Assembly (NCBI RefSeq): GCF_020880815.1
Contig: NZ_JAJITD010000011.1
Coordinates: 62,001 to 126,000 of the forward strand
Reading direction: 5' to 3'
From: Paraburkholderia sejongensis
GTDB lineage: Bacteria > Pseudomonadota > Gammaproteobacteria > Burkholderiales > Burkholderiaceae
DNA length: 64,000 nucleotides
Below, in pieces: positions 60,337-64,000 of this stretch (the stretch's first letter is position 1; each line of letters starts with the position of its first letter). A model generated the notes under the pieces. The model was not told where the DNA came from. It did not search any database and worked only from the letters and a program-made list of their open reading frames with translations. A program made the translations under genes and the position numbers.

Positions 60337-61353
60337 ATGAACCTGCAACGATTTCCCCGCTACCCGCTCACCTTCGGCCCGACGCCGATCCAGCCGCTCA
60401 AGCGCCTGAGCGCGCACCTCGGCGGCAAGGTCGAGCTGTACGCGAAGCGCGAGGACTGCAACAGCGGCTTCGCGTTCGGCGGCAACAAGACCCGCAAGCT
60501 CGAATACCTGATCCCCGACGCGCTCGCGCAAGGATGCGACACGCTGGTGTCGATCGGCGGAATCCAGTCGAACCAGACGCGCCAGGTCGCGGCGGTGGCA
60601 GCGCATCTGGGTCTGAAGTGCGTGCTGGTGCAGGAGAACTGGGTCAACTACTCGGACGCCGTGTACGACCGCGTCGGCAATATCCAGATGTCGCGGATGA
60701 TGGGCGCCGATGTACGGCTCGTGCCCGATGGCTTCGACATCGGCTTTCGCCGGAGTTGGGAAGACGCGCTCGCGAGCGTGCGCGCGGCCGGCGGCAAGCC
60801 GTATGCGATTCCGGCCGGCTGCTCGGACCATCCGCTCGGCGGGCTCGGCTTCGTCGGCTTCGCGGAAGAAGTGCGCCAGCAGGAAGCCGAACTCGGCTTC
60901 AAATTCGACTATGTGGTCGTGTGCTCGGTGACGGGCAGCACGCAGGCGGGGATGATCGTCGGTTTCGCCGCCGATGGGCGCGCGGATCGCGTGATCGGCA
61001 TCGATGCATCGGCCAAACCCGCGCAGACGCGCGAGCAGATCACGCGGATCGCGAAGCGGACCGCGGAGAGCGTCGAGCTGGGCCGCGACATCACCGCGAA
61101 GGACGTCGTGCTCGACGAGCGCTACGGCGGCCCCGAATACGGTCTGCCGAACGACGGCACGCTAGAGGCGATCCGTCTATGCGCGCGGCTCGAAGGCGTG
61201 CTGACCGATCCGGTCTACGAAGGCAAATCGATGCACGGGATGATCGACATGGTGCGCAACGGCGAATTTCCGCCGGGCTCGCGGGTGCTGTACGCGCACC
61301 TGGGCGGCGTGCCGGCTCTCAGTGCGTACAGCTTTATCTTCCGCGACGGTTGA
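60337..61353 (+). CDS. acdS: 1-aminocyclopropane-1-carboxylate deaminase
   Basis: A 338-residue PLP enzyme with all diagnostic residues: Lys51 (PLP), Ser78, Tyr268, Tyr294, Glu295 and Leu322. It breaks down the plant ethylene precursor ACC to 2-oxobutanoate and ammonia, lowering stress ethylene in plants. GGAG lies five bases before the ATG. The upstream gap of 138 bases is shared with acdR and must hold the AcdR operator. It converges with a LysR gene beyond a hairpin at 61376. Confidence 0.95.
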   Translation: MNLQRFPRYPLTFGPTPIQPLKRLSAHLGGKVELYAKREDCNSGFAFGGNKTRKLEYLIPDALAQGCDTLVSIGGIQSNQTRQVAAVAAHLGLKCVLVQENWVNYSDAVYDRVGNIQMSRMMGADVRLVPDGFDIGFRRSWEDALASVRAAGGKPYAIPAGCSDHPLGGLGFVGFAEEVRQQEAELGFKFDYVVVCSVTGSTQAGMIVGFAADGRADRVIGIDASAKPAQTREQITRIAKRTAESVELGRDITAKDVVLDERYGGPEYGLPNDGTLEAIRLCARLEGVLTDPVYEGKSMHGMIDMVRNGEFPPGSRVLYAHLGGVPALSAYSFIFRDG

Positions 61354-61375
61354 GCGCAAAAAGCGGGTTAGCAAC

Positions 61376-61403
61376 GCGGCTTTGCAACGGCCTGCAAAGC
61401 CGC
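61376..61403. terminator. Strong hairpin between acdS and the LysR gene
   Basis: An 11-base-pair stem (GCGGCTTTGCA with TGCAAAGCCGC, six-base loop) separates two convergent genes. There is no T-run directly after either arm, so it may be a Rho-assisted or mRNA-stabilising element rather than a classic terminator. Confidence 0.5.
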
Positions 61404-61423
61404 TGAGGTCGGTTGCTTCGAGC

Positions 61424-62311
61424 TCACCTTGCCAGCGTTTTCAAATGCTTGCGCAAAAACTCGACGAACGCCCGGATCGTCACCGAACTCTGCCGGTGCT
61501 GCGGATACACCGCGTACACGCCGGTCGCCGCCGGCAGGAACGCCTCGAGCACCGGCACCAGCTTGCCGCTTGCCAATGCATCGGCGACGATAAAATCAGG
61601 AAGCCGAACGATCCCGAGACCGGCGACGGCCGAGTCGCGAATCAGATCGCCGTTATTGGCGCGCAGCGGCCCACGCACCTCGACGCTCTTTAGCGCGCCG
61701 TCGCTTCTGAACTCCCAGCTCACCGCGCCGCCGTGCCCGTATAGCAGACAGTCGTGATTCGCCAGTTCGGCGGGCAGCTTCGGCGTGCCGCGCCGACGCA
61801 GATAGGCGGGACTGGCGCACGTAATCATCCTCACGTCGACCAGCTTCTGCGCGATCAGCGACGAATCCTGCAACGTGCCGATCCGGATCGCCATGTCGAA
61901 GCCCTCCCCGACCACGTCGACGGTGCGGTCGCTCAGCTCCATATCGCAGCGCACATCCCGATGCTCGCGCAGAAACGACGCGACCAGCGGCGACAGATGC
62001 ATCATCCCGAACGACATCGGCGCGCTCACGCGCAGCAGCCCGCGCGGCCCTGCGCGCCGCAGCGACATCGCCTGCTCCGCGTCCTCGACCTCGCCGAGGA
62101 TGCGCTTCGCGCGCTCATAGAACTCCTGCCCCAGATCGGTCACCGCCAGCTTGCGGGTATTGCGGATCAGCAACTGCACGCCGAGCGCTTCTTCCAGCGC
62201 CATCACGCGCCGGCTGACGAACTGTTTCGACAACGCCAGGCGCTTCGCCGCAGCCGTGAAGTTATGGGCGTCGACGGTCGCGACGAAGATTCTCATGTCA
62301 TCGAGCTGCAT
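61424..62311 (-). CDS. LysR-family regulator
   Basis: A 295-residue LysR protein of the CrgA/DhcR-like branch. The helix-turn-helix is FTAAAKRLALSKQFVSRRVMALEEAL. The effector domain starts near RVSAPMSFG. I chose the ATG at 62311; a GTG at 62323 lies next to GGAG with too short a spacing. It is divergent from the pirin gene, an arrangement where such LysR regulators usually control the pirin/DoxX genes. Confidence 0.85.
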   Translation of the reverse strand: MQLDDMRIFVATVDAHNFTAAAKRLALSKQFVSRRVMALEEALGVQLLIRNTRKLAVTDLGQEFYERAKRILGEVEDAEQAMSLRRAGPRGLLRVSAPMSFGMMHLSPLVASFLREHRDVRCDMELSDRTVDVVGEGFDMAIRIGTLQDSSLIAQKLVDVRMITCASPAYLRRRGTPKLPAELANHDCLLYGHGGAVSWEFRSDGALKSVEVRGPLRANNGDLIRDSAVAGLGIVRLPDFIVADALASGKLVPVLEAFLPAATGVYAVYPQHRQSSVTIRAFVEFLRKHLKTLAR

Positions 62312-62446
62312 CGTATTGTCCACTCCGACGAGACAGTGTTTCTGAGATAGTCATGATTATACACATCTGAATTGACCTACACTGCTGCTCATGCATCGCG
62401 GCCAACTACCTGGCCGGATCGCACGACAAACTCAAGGAGAAAAAAG

Positions 62447-63172
62447 ATGCTCGAAATCAGACAAGCCAACCAACGTGGCCGCGCGGAACACGGCTGGCTC
62501 AGCTCGCGTCACACGTTCTCGTTCGCGCACTATCACGATTCGAAGCAAAACGGCTTCTCCGACCTGCTGGTGATCAACGACGACCGCGTCGCACCGGGGC
62601 AAGGCTTCGGCAAGCATCCGCACCGCGACATGGAGATTTTTTCGTACGTGCTCGAAGGCGCGCTGGAACACAAGGACACGATGGGCACCGGTTCGGTGAT
62701 CGTACCGGGCGACATCCAGTTGATGAGCGCGGGCACGGGCGTCGCGCACAGCGAGTACAACCACTCGAAGAGCGAGCCGGTGCACTTCCTGCAGATCTGG
62801 ATCGCGCCGGCGCAGCAAGGCACCTCGCCGCGCTATCAACAGCAGCATTTCGGCGCGGCCGACAAGCGCGGCGTGCTGCGCCTCGTGATGTCGCCGGACG
62901 GCGCGGACGGTTCGCTGCAATTGCAGCAGGATGCGCGGGTGTATGCGGGTCTGTTCGACGGCGACGAAACCGCTACGCTCGAACTCGCCAACGACCGCTA
63001 TGCGTATGTGCACGTGGCGCGCGGCAGTGTCACGGTGAACGGTGTCGAGTTCCACGAAGGCGACGGCGCGCGAGTGCGCGGCGAACAGGCGCTGACCTTC
63101 TCGCGAGGTCAGGATGCGGAAGTGCTGGTGTTCGATCTGCGCAATATCGAAACGTCAGCGTTGTGGGGTTAA
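62447..63172 (+). CDS. Pirin family protein (quercetinase-like)
   Basis: A 241-residue bicupin pirin. The metal site is HPHRDMEIFSY (His-x-His near residue 57) with the later VAHSEYN (His and Glu). Bacterial pirins such as YhhW degrade quercetin or act in redox regulation. AAGGAG precedes the ATG by seven bases. A strong terminator follows at 63211, yet a DoxX gene begins 95 bases on, so read-through or a second promoter is likely. Confidence 0.88.
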   Translation: MLEIRQANQRGRAEHGWLSSRHTFSFAHYHDSKQNGFSDLLVINDDRVAPGQGFGKHPHRDMEIFSYVLEGALEHKDTMGTGSVIVPGDIQLMSAGTGVAHSEYNHSKSEPVHFLQIWIAPAQQGTSPRYQQQHFGAADKRGVLRLVMSPDGADGSLQLQQDARVYAGLFDGDETATLELANDRYAYVHVARGSVTVNGVEFHEGDGARVRGEQALTFSRGQDAEVLVFDLRNIETSALWG

Positions 63173-63210
63173 GCGCTTCGCTTGCGCGATTAATCGACTA
63201 ATCTGAATCT

Positions 63211-63246
63211 AGCTCGCCGGATGACCGTTACCGGCGAGCTTTTCTT
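63211..63246 (+). terminator. Rho-independent terminator after the pirin gene
   Basis: A perfect 10-base-pair stem (AGCTCGCCGG with CCGGCGAGCT, ten-base loop) is followed by TTTTCTT. Confidence 0.85.
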
Positions 63247-63267
63247 CCTACCCCTTCGGGAAAAATC

Positions 63268-63681
63268 ATGCGTTACACACTGTTCGAAAACCAGAGAGAC
63301 GTGGTTCTTCTGGTCGCCCGTATTCTGTTGATGGTGCTGTTCGTGATGTTCGGCTGGTCGAAGCTGACCGGCTTCGCGGGCACGGTCGCCTATATGGCAT
63401 CGACCGGCGCGCCGGCGCCGGCATTGTCGGCGGTTATCGCGGTGGTGATGGAACTCGTCGTCGGCGTTGCGTTGCTGGTGGGATTTTTCACGCGGCCTCT
63501 CGCGCTGCTGCTCGCGCTGTACACGCTCGGCACCGCGATCATCGGCCATCACTACTGGAACATGACCGGCGCGATGCAATACGACAACATGATCCATTTC
63601 TACAAGAACATCGCGATCATCGGCGGCTTGCTGCTGTTGTGCGTGAGCGGGCCCGGCAAGTATTCGCTCGACCGGCGTTGA
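63268..63681 (+). CDS. DoxX family membrane protein
   Basis: A 137-residue integral membrane protein with four hydrophobic segments and the DoxX/YphA signature (LLMVLFVMFGWSKLTGF, then MELVVGVALLVGFFTRP and ALYTLGTAIIGHHYW). Members act in redox or stress functions, and the exact role is unknown. It follows the pirin gene on the same strand. The start gives a family-like N-terminus. A short IS3 remnant follows. Confidence 0.88.
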   Translation: MRYTLFENQRDVVLLVARILLMVLFVMFGWSKLTGFAGTVAYMASTGAPAPALSAVIAVVMELVVGVALLVGFFTRPLALLLALYTLGTAIIGHHYWNMTGAMQYDNMIHFYKNIAIIGGLLLLCVSGPGKYSLDRR

Positions 63682-63724
63682 TAGTGCACATTGCGCTGCG
63701 CTAATGCGACAGGGGCCGCTGTGA

Positions 63725-63879
63725 TGAACTGCCCCGCAAAGCTGGACGGCGAAGTGCCAGGCTGCCAGAAGCTGAGTCCTGTATTGCACGGGACTCAGTT
63801 CATTGAGTTTGAACTTGATGTGCTCGTGGTTGTAGTAGTGAATGTAACGCCGCAGTCCGGGCTGCAACTGTTCGATAGG
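63725..63879 (-). mobile_element. IS3-family remnant (right end and transposase C-terminus)
   Basis: TGAACTGCCCCGCAAAGCTGGAC at the left end (63725-63747) resembles the terminal inverted repeat of IS3-group elements. On the minus strand the segment 63879-63760 encodes a transposase OrfB C-terminus (IEQLQPGLRRYIHYYNH and IKFKLNELSPVQYRTQ). The frame reads on through the repeat without a normal stop, and the sequence further right does not look like transposase. It appears to be a truncated element. Confidence 0.7.
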
Positions 63880-64000
63880 ATTGCGCCGCAAAACGGGCAA
63901 TAGCAAAGAGCGACGCGCAGGTTTCCAGCAGTATTTTGTCAAGGACTATTAAAGGCTTGATCCGCCTCAAACTTCAGCTCGATTCCAGTTGCATGGGCCA

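Overview
The window is high-GC chromosomal DNA with dense short-gap operons and long antisense shadow frames. Its gene families point to a beta-proteobacterium of the Burkholderia/Paraburkholderia group. The evidence is two DUF4148-type small exported proteins, an Lrp-type acdR divergent from acdS (ACC deaminase, typical of plant-associated Paraburkholderia), VpsR-like sigma-54 activators, many LysR regulators and a KatE-type catalase. This assignment is inferred from protein families. No rRNA, tRNA, CRISPR array, prophage or complete insertion sequence was seen. One IS3-family remnant lies at the right edge.

Layout. 1-8.5 kb: a partial gene, then minus-strand metabolic and stress genes (cupredoxin, Tat metallophosphoesterase, Tat aldo/keto reductase, GST, a coupled ArsR/SRPBCC pair, a VpsR-like sigma-54 activator, an epoxide hydrolase), then a SurE paralogue. 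8.5-19.4 kb: envelope and lipoprotein genes (a GTG-started lipoprotein with a GH5-like domain and a PA14-like tail, a TIGR03118-like lipoprotein, two DUF4148-type proteins), a beta-carbonic anhydrase, an AraC regulator coupled to an alpha/beta hydrolase, an isochorismatase-like protein and a second aldo/keto reductase. 19.5-29.9 kb: two divergent cobalamin operons, cobL-cbiD-cobK-cobM leftward and cobG-cobH-cobI-cbiG/cobJ rightward. A short sigma-54 activator lies between them in an unusually AT-rich tract. 29.9-33.7 kb: an SbcCD-like nuclease/SMC-ATPase pair. 33.9-44.3 kb: DUF445 and AI-2E-type membrane proteins, a flavin monooxygenase with a DUF2783 partner, a polysaccharide pyruvyl transferase with an HpnL-like membrane protein, a baeRF11-like protein and a PanE-like reductase. 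44.3-47.6 kb: a class II aldolase and an aromatic aminotransferase divergent from a LysR gene. 47.7-54.9 kb: a five-gene signalling cluster (CHASE3 hybrid kinase with three receivers, CheR, CheB, receiver-kinase, LuxR). 55.2-64 kb: KatE catalase, MipA/OmpV porin-like protein, exported MsrA, acdR/acdS, LysR, pirin, DoxX and the IS3 remnant.

How genes fit together. The cob genes cover corrin-ring steps from precorrin-2 to hydrogenobyrinate with a mixed enzyme set: CobG is present, CbiD is present and no CobF is seen. Several gene junctions are ATGA or short overlaps, implying translational coupling. The signalling cluster couples a sensor kinase to methylation-type CheR/CheB without any receptor, CheA or CheW nearby. 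Start codons were chosen from Shine-Dalgarno spacing, family start patterns and gene overlaps, and uncertain cases are stated.
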